The position numbers were made by a program, and so were the translations under genes. A stretch of 62,605 bases of DNA. It comes from Sphingobium phenoxybenzoativorans. Its GTDB lineage: Bacteria; Pseudomonadota; Alphaproteobacteria; Sphingomonadales; Sphingomonadaceae. The notes beneath the pieces were generated by a model. The model had not been told where the DNA came from, ran no database searches, and saw only the letters and a list, made by a program, of their open reading frames with translations. This document shows positions 1-9,744 of the stretch, in pieces; positions within the stretch are counted from its first letter, which is position 1; every line of letters starts with the position of its first letter. The DNA is taken from assembly GCF_001757355.1 (NCBI RefSeq), contig NZ_MINO01000020.1, positions 1 to 62,605 of the forward strand, read 5' to 3'.

Positions 1-2274
1 GCGCTGCTTGGTTCCCTCGAAGATCGATAGCGCTGCGGACTTCGCCCCGGAGTTGAGCGTGCCGCCAGTTTCGCTGTCGACGATCCGCGTGGCTTCCAGC
101 GCTTCGCGCAAATTAGCGTGAATGATCGCCCAGGCTTCGGCATAGGCATCGTAGATCGCGATCTGATCCTCGGTCAGGCAATGCTCGAGGATCTCATACT
201 CGACACCGGCGAACGAAAGGGCCCGGGCGGTATAGAGGCCGACCGACTTGAGGTCCCGCGCGACGAGTTCCATCGCGGCGATGCCGCCGTCACGAATATC
301 GGCGACGAAGGCCTCGCGATTGGCGAAAGCGGTTTCCGGACCCCAGAGCCCGAGGCGCGTCGCATATGCGAGGTTGTTGACGTCGGACGCACCAGTTGCC
401 GAAGCGTAGAGCACCCTTACCCGGGGGAGGAGGTTTTGCAGGCGCACCCCGGCAATGCCCTGCTCCGATCCTTTGACTTTACCCCGAGATCCTTCGCCGC
501 CAGCGGCATTGGCCATGGCGTGCGCTTCATCGAACACGATCACGCCGTCGAAATCCTCACCGGCCCAGGCGAGGATCTGGTCAAGGCGCGTTGCGTCATT
601 TCGGCCCGAACGGAGGGTCGGGTAGGTGACGAAGAGAATGCCGTCGCGCATTGCGATGGGGGTGCACAGCTTCCAGGACGCCAGCGGCTGGATGTCGATC
701 GGCAAACCGCCAAGGGCGGCCCAGTCGCGGCGCGCGTCTTCGAGCAGCGCCTCGTTCTTCGAAATCCAGATATGGCGGCGCTCGCCGCGCACCCAGCGAT
801 CGAGAATGACGCTCGCGACCTGGCGTCCTTTACCAGCGCCGGTGCCGTCCCCGAGGAAATAGCCCTGCCGGAAAACCTGACCTTCCGCCGAGGCCTTGAG
901 CGAACAGCCCTTGTCCTCGGGTTCGAACCGACCGGGAAGATCTCGGGCATGAGCGCTTGCTGCGTAAATCAGAGTCTCTGCCTGGGCAGCAGACAGCAGC
1001 CCCTTAGCAACCAGCCCGTCGGGCAGCTGCGGCACAGCTCCGGGCATCGGCGCGGCGATCGAGCCCATGGCGACGGACTCGACGAGCGGCGTCGGATGCT
1101 TGGCCGCACCATCGATCACGATTCTGCTCGGGCGATAGGGCAAATAGTGGCCGACCTGAGGGGCAAGCGGTGCAGGGGTTTCGAGCGACCGGTAGGTGAG
1201 CGGCTTGATGGCGGAGGCTGCAGGAGTGATCCTTGCTGGTATCGGCAGCGGCCTGCGCGGCGCGGTCACCAAGCGAAACGGCGCACGGGCCGGAAGGCTA
1301 AAATGCTCTGGAACAGCGTCCAGGCTGCCGCGAGCCGGCAAGGCATCGACAAGCTCGACCAGCTGGCGAAAGTCGCTTGTTCGGATGGCGACAGGCTCAT
1401 TGGAGCCTTCCACCTTGTCGAAGACCAACAGCCGCGTGGTGATGCCGGTGCCCTGCCTGGCAAACGCGCGTTCGACCGCGGCATTGAGCCGCAGCGAGAT
1501 CGGTCCCTTAAGCCCCGCCAGGAACTTCGCGCAGTCGAACCATTCAGGCATGATCGCGACAAGCCGCCCCCCGGACGCCAGACGGTTCCAGGCCGACCGC
1601 AGATGGCGCGAGCCAGTGCGACTATCGTGCCCTCGCTCAATGCCGTGGGAATAGGGAGGGTTCATCAAGACGACGCTCGGGACGATGGCTGGATCGAGCA
1701 GTTCGTCGATCAGCTCAGCGTCATGGCCGGTCACTCTGGCCGCGGGGAACAAGGCGCTCAGGCAGTCGCGGCGAAGCGGCGAGATTTCGTTGAGATCAAG
1801 GCGCGAGCCTGCCTTGGCCGCCCAGACCGCGAGCATCCCGGTTCCGGCCGAGGGTTCCAGGACGAGCTCGCCTGTGGCCAGGGCACAGGCCCGGGCGGCA
1901 AGCCAGCCAACGCGCGGCGGTGTTGCGAACTGCTGCCATTCGATCTGCTCGTCGCTGCGATTTGTCTGTGTCGGCAGAACGGATTCCAACGCCGTAAACA
2001 TCCGATCGGCGTCGGCTGCCGAATCGGCAAGGTCAATCTGTGGGGTGGCCTGCAGGAATTCGGTCTGAGCCAATTCCAACGCGATATGCGCATCGCGCAC
2101 CGACCAGCGCCCTACTGCGTCTGTGCCCCCGAAATGATCGGTCAGAAGCGTATGCAACTGCCGACGCGTGATCGGTTCGCCGGATGCTAGGTTTGCGGCG
2201 ATGGTGTGAGCAGCAAGCAGGACGAGCGGTTCAGATGGTGGGGGAAGCAAGAGAGCGGGAACAGAGCTGAGCAT
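1..2274 (-). CDS. Strawberry-notch-like methyltransferase/helicase, partial (C-terminus beyond left edge)
   Basis: Reverse-strand translation is open from an ATG at 2274 to the left edge, giving 758 visible residues. A strong AGGAGG lies seven bases before this ATG. An N-terminal methyltransferase-like part shows an NPPY motif at residues 205-208, following a region resembling a SAM-binding fold. A helicase part follows with a Walker A-type GDGTGAGK ending at K482 and a DEAH box at residues 582-585. This order (N6-adenine-methyltransferase-like, then SF2 helicase) is that of the bacterial strawberry-notch family, found on plasmids, phages and ICEs. The role is probably DNA processing or protection of the element; no biochemical function is established here. 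The opposite strand carries a 690-codon open frame that I regard as its shadow. Identification is by motifs and by recollection of the family; the C-terminal half is not visible. Confidence 0.85.
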   Translation of the reverse strand, partial: MLSSVPALLLPPPSEPLVLLAAHTIAANLASGEPITRRQLHTLLTDHFGGTDAVGRWSVRDAHIALELAQTEFLQATPQIDLADSAADADRMFTALESVLPTQTNRSDEQIEWQQFATPPRVGWLAARACALATGELVLEPSAGTGMLAVWAAKAGSRLDLNEISPLRRDCLSALFPAARVTGHDAELIDELLDPAIVPSVVLMNPPYSHGIERGHDSRTGSRHLRSAWNRLASGGRLVAIMPEWFDCAKFLAGLKGPISLRLNAAVERAFARQGTGITTRLLVFDKVEGSNEPVAIRTSDFRQLVELVDALPARGSLDAVPEHFSLPARAPFRLVTAPRRPLPIPARITPAASAIKPLTYRSLETPAPLAPQVGHYLPYRPSRIVIDGAAKHPTPLVESVAMGSIAAPMPGAVPQLPDGLVAKGLLSAAQAETLIYAASAHARDLPGRFEPEDKGCSLKASAEGQVFRQGYFLGDGTGAGKGRQVASVILDRWVRGERRHIWISKNEALLEDARRDWAALGGLPIDIQPLASWKLCTPIAMRDGILFVTYPTLRSGRNDATRLDQILAWAGEDFDGVIVFDEAHAMANAAGGEGSRGKVKGSEQGIAGVRLQNLLPRVRVLYASATGASDVNNLAYATRLGLWGPETAFANREAFVADIRDGGIAAMELVARDLKSVGLYTARALSFAGVEYEILEHCLTEDQIAIYDAYAEAWAIIHANLREALEATRIVDSETGGTLNSGAKSAALSIFEGTKQR

Positions 2275-2348
2275 TTGGAACCTCCTGACGAAGCCCAGTC
2301 CACTGGCCGGGCTTCATCAGGACAAAAGCCTTCTCCCCTCTCTTCACG

Positions 2349-3257
2349 TCAGGTCTTGGACCGCAGCCACGCTTGCAAGGCGTCGTTCCAGTCTTTCCCG
2401 TGACCGCGCGGGCGACGCGTGATGATCGTTCGGTTCTCACAGGCGTAGGCGCTGCGCGCGCGTTCCTCGGCAATGTCGCCGCCTGCATCATGGTCGACGA
2501 ACAGATGCAATTCGCTGACGCTTTCCGGGATCGACACGTGGCCAAAACGCTCATTGCCGAGCGAGGCCCAGCAAGGGATCTGGGTCAAGGCCTTGGCAGC
2601 GAGCGCGCTCTCGATACCTTCGGCAAGGCCGAGCCGCCCGTGGACAGGTTCGAAGAGGCGAACTGCGCCTGATGCCAAGCTCCCGAGTGCGCGCTTGGGG
2701 TTGGCGAAAGGGGGCACCGCGGGCCTCAGCGGGTTGAGAAACGTGCGGTGAATTCCGACCAGCCCATGATCCATCGTCACTGCCGCGATCAGAGCAGGCA
2801 AGTATTTCGTGTCCCCCTTCGGTCCGAGCGGGGTACGAGGGTGAAATCTGAGCGCGCGCGAGACGGCGCGGATGCCGCGGGCTTGGAGATAGGTCTTGGC
2901 GGGAGTACCGTCGAGTGGCGTTGCTTCACGCCAAATTCGCTCTGCAAACGCATGGTATGCTGGCTTGCCGACATTAACTCCTGGCTCGATTTCGATTTCC
3001 CCAGAAAAGAAGCTCCCCGGCGAAACACCTCGAGCGGCGAGTGCAGTCAGGACCTGATCCTGGCTGCAGCCCGCGAAACAATGAAAGAGGATGGCGCGTC
3101 GTCCCAGAGTTACACCGAGCGAGGGCGTTCGATCATCGTGGGCGGGACATCGCGCCATGCCCTTGGAGCCGGACCAATACCCTCCCAGCACCTCGCAAAG
3201 CTGCTTTGCTGCTGAAGCAAGGGACAAGCTGGTAGGACTGGATAACGCGTGGGACAT
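2349..3257 (-). CDS. Zinc-finger/Toprim domain protein (primase-like) of the mobile element
   Basis: This 302-residue protein begins with a CHC2-type zinc-binding region in which CPAHDD and, about 20 residues on, HCFAGC supply the ligands, as in DnaG-type primases. The C-terminal half has a Toprim-like pattern: a glutamate in EGIESALAA, then the acidic FVDHDAGG near residue 255. Such CHC2 plus Toprim proteins are common in alphaproteobacterial plasmids and ICEs and are presumed to prime element replication or transfer. It lies just upstream of the strawberry-notch gene on the same strand, with about 75 bases between them, so the two are probably co-transcribed. The region before it is shared with the divergent transglycosylase gene. 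The assignment to a primase-like family is firm; activity is inferred. Confidence 0.8.
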   Translation of the reverse strand: MSHALSSPTSLSLASAAKQLCEVLGGYWSGSKGMARCPAHDDRTPSLGVTLGRRAILFHCFAGCSQDQVLTALAARGVSPGSFFSGEIEIEPGVNVGKPAYHAFAERIWREATPLDGTPAKTYLQARGIRAVSRALRFHPRTPLGPKGDTKYLPALIAAVTMDHGLVGIHRTFLNPLRPAVPPFANPKRALGSLASGAVRLFEPVHGRLGLAEGIESALAAKALTQIPCWASLGNERFGHVSIPESVSELHLFVDHDAGGDIAEERARSAYACENRTIITRRPRGHGKDWNDALQAWLRSKT

Positions 3258-3392
3258 GCGGCGCTCCTCAAGCTCTAAATACCGCCCCCTTGCGAGCGAC
3301 CTCTCCTCCCGATCGCGCGCGTAATAGCACTTTCCTACACCCTTTTGTTCACTTTATGTTCCGTTTCGATTCGAGGCAATACGACGAGATGG

Positions 3393-3986
3393 ATGATGAT
3401 CAGATTTGGAAGGATCGGGGTGCTCCTGATGAGCGTTTCCGCGGTGCAGGTTTCAGCCCAAGCAGACACGCCATCCTTCGCGATATTCGAACATCGACCG
3501 ACCCCTGTAGAGCCTGAGGCTGTCGAGCCGGCCATTCCGGTACACGGTGAGATGAACTTGAGTCTGCGCAAGGCGGCGTTCGCGCCCTCGTTCCGCGAGG
3601 TGATCTATTTGGCGAATGTGCGGGAGGCAGAGCTTCGATATGGCATACCCACTGGCTTGCTGCAGGCGTTGATCTGGACTGAATCGCGCTTCAATCCAAT
3701 GGCGATCAGCCCCGCTGGTGCGGCGGGACTGGCGCAGCTGATGCCAGGCACGGCTCGCTACCTCGGCATCACGAACCGGCATGATCCTGTTGCGAGCATT
3801 GATGGCGGGGCACGCTACTTGCGCGAGATGCTGGACAAGTTTGGGCAGATACATCTCGCCCTCGCTGCCTATAATGCTGGACCTGGAGCGGTTTCGAGAG
3901 CTGGCGGCATTCCCAAAAACAGCGAGACGCCTGGCTATGTCCGCAGCGTGCTCGAACGATGGCAAGCAATTGGCTCGCGCATTTGA
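3393..3986 (+). CDS. Lytic transglycosylase (SLT domain), secreted
   Basis: The product cleaves peptidoglycan glycan strands, probably to open the wall for a conjugation apparatus. After an N-terminal hydrophobic signal peptide (about 25 residues, ending near VSAQA), the SLT fold shows the expected catalytic glutamate in WTESRFNP, then SPAGAAGLAQLMPGTA and AAYNAGPGAV, all hallmark family motifs. I chose the ATG at 3393 because it starts directly at the signal peptide and follows a GAG-rich stretch; an in-frame start at 3345 would add 16 unlikely residues. At about 197 residues it is a short, single-domain enzyme of the VirB1 or IagB kind. It is divergent from the primase-like gene and followed by a small nuclease gene, consistent with an ICE transfer or entry module. 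Confidence 0.85.
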   Translation: MMIRFGRIGVLLMSVSAVQVSAQADTPSFAIFEHRPTPVEPEAVEPAIPVHGEMNLSLRKAAFAPSFREVIYLANVREAELRYGIPTGLLQALIWTESRFNPMAISPAGAAGLAQLMPGTARYLGITNRHDPVASIDGGARYLREMLDKFGQIHLALAAYNAGPGAVSRAGGIPKNSETPGYVRSVLERWQAIGSRI

Positions 3987-4046
3987 AAGGCGTTCGTCTA
4001 TGGATAAATGAAGAAGCGATCGCTTGAGTAGGGAAGGCCAAGTTTG

Positions 4047-4628
4047 ATGGCTCGAAAAGAAGGTCGAGGCCAAAAGGATGACAATGTCGTTCGCTTCGAT
4101 TTCCGCGACAAGCTCATGAAGCAGCAAGGCAAGCGTCGGCGCAAGGAGTGGATGTTGGGTCTAGGCGCGTTCTCGATCGTATTCGCTGGAGGTATGTTGG
4201 CATTGAACTGGCCAGTGTCCGGTCTGACCTCGATCGGCCCCTCAGAACTCGCAAATAAGCTTTCGCTGATGGCCGGAAGCACCTCACCGCGCTTCGAGGT
4301 CTGCGGAATTACACGCCGCACCTGCGTCGTTGATGGAGATACCTTCTGGCTCGAGGGCGAGAAGATCAGGATCGCAGACATCGACACCCCCGAGATTAGC
4401 GAACCCAAGTGTGATTCTGAGTATCAGCTTGGTATGAAGGCGACTTACCGGCTTCGCGACCTGTTGAACGAAGGCGCTTTCAAGGTCCGGCCGATCGGAA
4501 ACCGCGACGAAGACCGATTTGGGCGCAAACTCCGCGTCATTGTTCGGGGCGGCCAATCGCTTGGGGATCAGCTTGTGCGTGAGGGGCTAGCTCGCACATG
4601 GACCGGGCGTCGGGAACCGTGGTGCTGA
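4047..4628 (+). CDS. Membrane-anchored thermonuclease-like (SNase) protein
   Basis: The N-terminal basic stretch is followed by a single hydrophobic segment (about residues 37-55, LGLGAFSIVFAGGMLAL), so the catalytic domain should face the periplasm. The SNase-like domain shows CVVDGDTFWL, then IRIADIDTPEI, and later the arginine-containing DRFGRKLR, matching the staphylococcal nuclease active-site pattern (D, D/T, R). Related small nucleases occur widely in alphaproteobacterial mobile elements. The upstream GGGAAGG supports the ATG at 4047; a TTG codon directly precedes it. It follows the transglycosylase on the same strand after about 60 bases. It could degrade incoming or extracellular DNA, but that is inference. 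Confidence 0.8.
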   Translation: MARKEGRGQKDDNVVRFDFRDKLMKQQGKRRRKEWMLGLGAFSIVFAGGMLALNWPVSGLTSIGPSELANKLSLMAGSTSPRFEVCGITRRTCVVDGDTFWLEGEKIRIADIDTPEISEPKCDSEYQLGMKATYRLRDLLNEGAFKVRPIGNRDEDRFGRKLRVIVRGGQSLGDQLVREGLARTWTGRREPWC

Positions 4629-5115
4629 CAGTGACCATATTGCTGACCGGTCCTCATTGCGGGATTGATCAGTAGGATCCGACCAAATCTCGCCATTCCG
4701 CGGCAGACATTTGAAATTCCGCTCACGCTGAAACACGCCGTCGGCAGATATCTGAACATCCCGGCAGGGCCGCCCTATGAGTCGACGTGGCGAAGCGCTG
4801 AAAGGTAACCTTTGAGCGACGACATCTTTATCTGAACCCATCGGAGATGGGCCGATGATAGACTGGCGGGTTTCTCGTGATAAGCTTGCAGAATCCGCCC
4901 TCAAACAAATAATGAGCTAGGCACCGGGAGTGGCGTTGCCATTTTGTACCCTAATTGACATCCTTGCCCCATTACTATGACACTTGCGTCTGGCTTGATC
5001 TTGGGGGCGGGAATTAGATGCCTTGGGTAGCTGCGGGCCAAGACGCCCGAGGGAATAGCACCTATTCCACGTCCATATCAGTGGCACCACACGGAATAAC
5101 AGGGAGCGCAGTTGC
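4629..5115. other. Intergenic region, no gene seen
   Basis: About 490 bases separate the nuclease from the helicase. I find no convincing reading frame: only short frames lacking ribosome sites. A TTGACA at 4955-4960, followed 15 bases later by TATGAC, is a weak candidate promoter for the helicase gene. The long non-coding stretch fits a cargo gene carrying its own promoter inside the element. Confidence 0.4.
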
Positions 5116-8100
5116 ATGAGTCTCCTCCCCGACTGGTCCGGCCAAGTCAAACTGCCCCCAATCCCGCGCCGACGGCGGACAATCGGCGGGAATGCAGTGG
5201 TCCAGGCAGTATTCCCCGGCAGTTCTGCGCGCGGTCTTCGCTACGCTTCCGACGTACCCGGCCACGACCTGCTGCGGACGGATCTAAACTACCCGTTCAA
5301 TGAGTTACTGATCCGGCGAAGTGGTGCGCGCCGCCGAGAAACCGACCTACCCACCGTCACTTGTTCGATCGACGAGTCCACGGGCATCATGTCGCTGGCC
5401 TGGGACGAAAGCGAGCCTTTTAAGGCCCATGCTGCCTCGCCCGAGGACGTTCTGAAGAATTGGGTCGGGAAGTTCGACTTCAAAACCGAAGATCCTCAGT
5501 TTGGTGTCGAAGGGTTAAGACCGCCTCAAACGGGTGCGCTGCACGCAATCTCCGCGCACTTCTCTGTCGGAAGTATCTTCGATCCGGCAACCATCGTTCT
5601 TCCGACTGGAACAGGCAAGACGGAAACCATGCTGGCGACACAAGTCTTTCGGCGGCTTACCCGCACGATGGTCCTTGTCCCGAGTGATGCGCTGCGCTCC
5701 CAAATCGCCCGCAAATTCGAATCTCTTGGCGAGTTGCCCAGGCTCGGGATCGTTCCCGTCGATATAGCACGGCCGCGCGTGGCCATATTAACGACGGGAG
5801 TTGGGACGGTAGAGGAAGCTGAACAGATACTTCTGAATGCAAACGTGATCGTCACTTTGCCGCAAACGCTGGAAGCGTCCGATCCTGCGGCGAAAGCCGC
5901 TCTCATTGGGGGATGCTCGGACCTCATGGTCGATGAGGCCCACCACGTGACAGCCTCAACCTGGTCTGCGATCAAGATGGGCTTCGAGAAGAAACGGGTC
6001 GTGCAATTTACCGCCACACCTTTCCGGCGAGACAAGGCTCGAATCGACGGGAAGATCATCTTCAACTTCAAGCTCGGCGATGCCCAGGCCGCCGGCTATT
6101 ACAAGCCCATCAACCTCGTAACCATCGAGGAATATGGGGATCAGGAGACGCGCGACCGTCGGATCGCGGGCGAGGCGCTTGCTGCACTTCGCCGGGATCG
6201 TGAGAAACTCGGGCTCGACCATCTGTTGATGGCTCGCGCGAAAACAAAGGACCGCGCGGAGGACCTCATCAAGATCTATGCGGAACTCGCGCCGGAGTAC
6301 CAAGCGGTGGTGGTGTATTCCGGTGCCGGCACGGCACGGGCAAATCGTGAGGCGCTGGCCCGCCTTGTGGACCGCAGCGACGACGGGGCCCGCATCGTAG
6401 TCGCAGTAAACATGCTGGGCGAGGGATATGACCTGCCCAACCTGAAAGTTGCAGCGCTGCACGACACCCACAAGTCGCTCGCAATCACGCTGCAGTTTGT
6501 CGGACGCTTTACGCGAAAGGGAAATACTGGTCAGATTGGCGATGCGACTGTGATTGCAAACATCGCAGATCCAGAAATGGAGCGGAAGCTCTCAGCATTG
6601 TACGCGGAGGGGGCCGATTGGGATGTTATCATCCGCCGCCTTAGCGAAGACAGGATAAATCAAGAGGTCCGTCTGCAAGATGTCGTCGAGGAACTGCGCG
6701 GTGCGGGCGACCTCCATATGCGCTTTGCCCTTTGGAATCTTCGACCATCGCTTTCGACGCAGTTCTTCCGGACTTCTTGCGACGAGTGGAATCCACAGTT
6801 GTATGCTGAAGTCCTAGGAAAGGATACCGAGACTTGGCATGCCCTTGATGAGAAACAGAACGTTCTGGTTGCCGTGGTTCGGCGGCTCGCGGCAATTGGT
6901 TGGGGCAACTATCAGGACGACGTGGACGTCCTCCACGATCTTGTAATTATTAGGTGGGACAAGGAAGCTGGTGTCCTCTGCCTGTTCGCCAGCGACTATT
7001 CTGCGATGCGATCCGAGCGAATGGCCACGGTCATAACCGACGAGCGCACAGTTCCAATCTCTGGCCGTCCCATTTTTCGGATCCTGAACAACGTCGAACT
7101 GCCGCTCGCGAAGAGCCTCGGCTCATCACGCATCGGCGCCATCAGCTTCACCTCTTACTTCGGTCCCAACGTTACCGAGGGGCTTGCAATGATTGAAAAG
7201 CGGGAGTCTGAACTGAACAACATCGCATGTCTCGGATACGAGAACGGCGAACGGGTGCTCTGGGGAGCCGCTCAGCGACGGGGTAAGGTATGGCAGCAGC
7301 GGTCTGGCAATGTTGCCGAATGGATCGATTGGACCCGCGCTACTTGGGCGAAGGTGCAACAGCAGAACGGTGACGAGAGCAACATCGTCGAGGATTTCCT
7401 GCGACCTGAGAAGATCGATGCCCCTTGGTCTTCACCGCCCATCGCAGCCATGTGGGGCGAACAGGCACAGCTACGCCTCAACGATAGGCAGGCCGTCACA
7501 TTCGATGGGGCGACAGTGCCGCTGTACCTGGTCGATCTGGCAATCGACGAACCTGATGCCGATGGAGCCATTCCAATCCATATTCAATCCGGCCAATTAG
7601 ATTCTGTCTACCGCCTTCGAATTGATGCCAAGCTGCCCAAGGGATATGAACACGAGCATGTTTCGGGGCCGGAAGTGCGCTTCCGCAAGGGGAACGATGC
7701 CCCTATTGCGCTCGAGGAATATCTTCAAAAAGATCCTTTTCTAATCCGCTATGCTGATGGCACCTACTCCTACAATTGCTACCATATCCCAGTTCGGCTG
7801 GACGCTGGACAGTTCGACAAATCCCGGCTGGAATCTTGGGATTGGAGCGGCATCCCACTCAATCGCGAGTCAGCCGGCAAACTGGTCGACCGTTCCACCA
7901 TCCAATATCACACTTTTCAGCAAATTGAGGCCGAGTTCGACGTCGTTTTCAATGACGACGGCTCTGGCGAAGCGGCAGATCTCGTATGCCTCAAAGACGT
8001 CGACGAGGAAACGATCCGTCTGTGTCTTGTACATTGTAAGAACGCGCACGGCGGTGCTGTTACTCAAGACATCCGCAACTTCTATACCGTCTGCGGCCAG

Positions 8101-8400
8101 GCTCAAAAAAGCATCGTAGCAAAACATCAGGGCCTGCCGAGACTCTATCACGACCTAAAACGCCGCCATGAACTCTGGGCGCAGGACGGCTACACACGTT
8201 TTCTCAAGGGGGGAATGAAAGAACTGTCCTATTTCAAGGAGAAGGCGAGGCGCGCGCGCCTCCGGTTCGAGATGATACTCGTTCAGCCCGGCGCATCGGC
8301 ATCAAACATGAACAACGACGCCCTTCTGCTGCTGGGCACGACCGAGCTATATCTCAAAAAAACCACCGAGGCCGAACTACGAGTAATTGTTTCGCCCTAG
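5116..8400 (+). CDS. Stand-alone SF2 helicase with putative C-terminal nuclease-like domain; candidate defence protein
   Basis: This 1094-residue protein has a full set of restriction-type SF2 helicase motifs: PTGTGKTE with K168, DEAH at residues 273-276, TATPFRRD near 299-306, a GEGYDLPNL motif and QFVGRFTRKG near 460-469. After a long unassigned middle, residues about 940-977 contain an acidic patch with D955 and then LVHCK at 971-975. The spacing resembles a PD-(D/E)xK nuclease core, with histidine where glutamate or glutamine is usual. Fused helicase-nuclease proteins of this size serve in restriction and anti-phage systems. It is a single gene with its own upstream non-coding region, beside the integrase, the usual place for cargo. 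No methyltransferase or specificity gene accompanies it in the window, so a classical restriction-modification system is unlikely. The helicase call is firm; nuclease activity and a defence role are inference. Confidence 0.8.
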   Translation: MSLLPDWSGQVKLPPIPRRRRTIGGNAVVQAVFPGSSARGLRYASDVPGHDLLRTDLNYPFNELLIRRSGARRRETDLPTVTCSIDESTGIMSLAWDESEPFKAHAASPEDVLKNWVGKFDFKTEDPQFGVEGLRPPQTGALHAISAHFSVGSIFDPATIVLPTGTGKTETMLATQVFRRLTRTMVLVPSDALRSQIARKFESLGELPRLGIVPVDIARPRVAILTTGVGTVEEAEQILLNANVIVTLPQTLEASDPAAKAALIGGCSDLMVDEAHHVTASTWSAIKMGFEKKRVVQFTATPFRRDKARIDGKIIFNFKLGDAQAAGYYKPINLVTIEEYGDQETRDRRIAGEALAALRRDREKLGLDHLLMARAKTKDRAEDLIKIYAELAPEYQAVVVYSGAGTARANREALARLVDRSDDGARIVVAVNMLGEGYDLPNLKVAALHDTHKSLAITLQFVGRFTRKGNTGQIGDATVIANIADPEMERKLSALYAEGADWDVIIRRLSEDRINQEVRLQDVVEELRGAGDLHMRFALWNLRPSLSTQFFRTSCDEWNPQLYAEVLGKDTETWHALDEKQNVLVAVVRRLAAIGWGNYQDDVDVLHDLVIIRWDKEAGVLCLFASDYSAMRSERMATVITDERTVPISGRPIFRILNNVELPLAKSLGSSRIGAISFTSYFGPNVTEGLAMIEKRESELNNIACLGYENGERVLWGAAQRRGKVWQQRSGNVAEWIDWTRATWAKVQQQNGDESNIVEDFLRPEKIDAPWSSPPIAAMWGEQAQLRLNDRQAVTFDGATVPLYLVDLAIDEPDADGAIPIHIQSGQLDSVYRLRIDAKLPKGYEHEHVSGPEVRFRKGNDAPIALEEYLQKDPFLIRYADGTYSYNCYHIPVRLDAGQFDKSRLESWDWSGIPLNRESAGKLVDRSTIQYHTFQQIEAEFDVVFNDDGSGEAADLVCLKDVDEETIRLCLVHCKNAHGGAVTQDIRNFYTVCGQAQKSIVAKHQGLPRLYHDLKRRHELWAQDGYTRFLKGGMKELSYFKEKARRARLRFEMILVQPGASASNMNNDALLLLGTTELYLKKTTEAELRVIVSP

Positions 8401-8517
8401 GGAAAATAGACCACGGACCGTCTGGGGGATCATACATCACTGGACGCTCCAATTAGTGGCCGCGGCCCGCAGGAATGTCCCAGTTCCAGCTAAATCCGAA
8501 AGGTGTTCACATCCTCG

Positions 8518-9744
8518 TCAGGCTCTTCCAGCAAACGCACCCTTGATGACCTTCCCGCCATCACGGATGGTATCGAGGTAGTCGCTCCACCACTGCGCCA
8601 TGCGGACGCGCTCATCCCAGTGTTTGCCGCGGTGATAAACGCCGCGAACGGCATTGCTGTCACCGTGCGCCAAGCCGCGTTCAATCGCATCCGGATTCCA
8701 GAGGCCGCTTTCGTTCAGCATGGTGGAGGCCGTAGCCCGAAGACCATGCGCGGTGACTTCGTCCTTCGTGAAGCCCATTCGTCGGAAAGCGGCGTTCAAG
8801 GTGTTTTCGCTCATCGGGCGGACGGAGGCGCGGGCTGACGGAAACACGTACCCTTCAGTGCCGACCATCTCGGCAAGTTCTTTGAGATACCCGACTACCT
8901 GTTTGGACAACGGCACGGCATGAGGGCGGCGCGCCTTCATCTTTCCCTCTGGGATGCGCCAGACCCCTTCTTCGAGGTCGATCTCCTTCCAATCGGCATG
9001 CCGCAACTCCCCAGGGCGTACAAAGACATGGGGTGCGATGAGCAAGGCGTACCTGGTGATGAAGTTGCCAGTGTAGTCCTGGATTGCGCGCAGCAGTCCG
9101 CCGAGATCCTTCGGCTCAAGAATCGCTGCATAGTGCTTTGCCTTGGGCGTGATCAGCGCCCCGCGGAGCATCGTCGTCGGGTCGCCTTTGCAGCGCGTCG
9201 TGGCAACCCCATAGCGAAACACGCGGCTCGCAAAGGATCGGGTCTTTTTGGCGGTCTCGTGCTTGCCCTTCGCTTCGAGGCGCTTGAGGGGAGCCAGCAC
9301 CTCGAACGGCTCAATCTCATCGATCGGGCGGCTGCCGATGGCATCCGTCAACTGGTCGAGGAAGAAGTTGGCCTTGATGATGGTCGCATCCGCCCGACCG
9401 TTCTGGACCATCATCTCATCAATGTACTCGCGTGCCACCGCCTCGAATGTCTGGGCGGAAAGGAATTCCGAACGGATCTTCTGCTTGCGCTTCTCCATCG
9501 CCGGGTCACCGCCCGCCGCAACTTTGACCCGCGCCTCATAGGCCGCTTGGCGTGCGTCCTTGATATTGATTTCGGGATAGGAGCCGATCGAGAGCTTCTT
9601 TTCAACGGTGCCGATTCGATAGCGGAATCGCCAGAGTTTTCCGCCCGATGGGGATACCTCGATGTACAATCCGCGGTCGTCGGCGACCTTGTACGGTTTG
9701 TCCTTTGGCTTGAGTGCGCGAAGCCGGGTTTCGGTCAGAGGCAT
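8518..9744 (-). CDS. P4-type tyrosine integrase
   Basis: The product is a site-specific recombinase of 408 residues that catalyses integration into and excision from the neighbouring tRNA gene. The N-terminus (LTETRLRALKP, then a basic arm-binding region) is the DUF4102 domain of P4-like integrases. The catalytic set is visible: R243 in the FVRPGEL motif, K270, H333 and R336 in TAHGLR, H360, and the tyrosine nucleophile at about Y370 in GVYHR. I chose the ATG at 9744 because the domain starts there; the longer frame would run into the tRNA. It converges with the helicase gene and faces away from the tRNA. All catalytic residues are intact, so the enzyme is probably functional. Confidence 0.93.
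   Translation of the reverse strand: MPLTETRLRALKPKDKPYKVADDRGLYIEVSPSGGKLWRFRYRIGTVEKKLSIGSYPEINIKDARQAAYEARVKVAAGGDPAMEKRKQKIRSEFLSAQTFEAVAREYIDEMMVQNGRADATIIKANFFLDQLTDAIGSRPIDEIEPFEVLAPLKRLEAKGKHETAKKTRSFASRVFRYGVATTRCKGDPTTMLRGALITPKAKHYAAILEPKDLGGLLRAIQDYTGNFITRYALLIAPHVFVRPGELRHADWKEIDLEEGVWRIPEGKMKARRPHAVPLSKQVVGYLKELAEMVGTEGYVFPSARASVRPMSENTLNAAFRRMGFTKDEVTAHGLRATASTMLNESGLWNPDAIERGLAHGDSNAVRGVYHRGKHWDERVRMAQWWSDYLDTIRDGGKVIKGAFAGRA

Noticed and set aside
118..2190. 690-codon plus-strand open frame
   Set aside because: It overlaps the strawberry-notch-like gene on the other strand, which has DEAH, Walker A and NPPY motifs and a good ribosome site. The plus frame has no recognisable domain.
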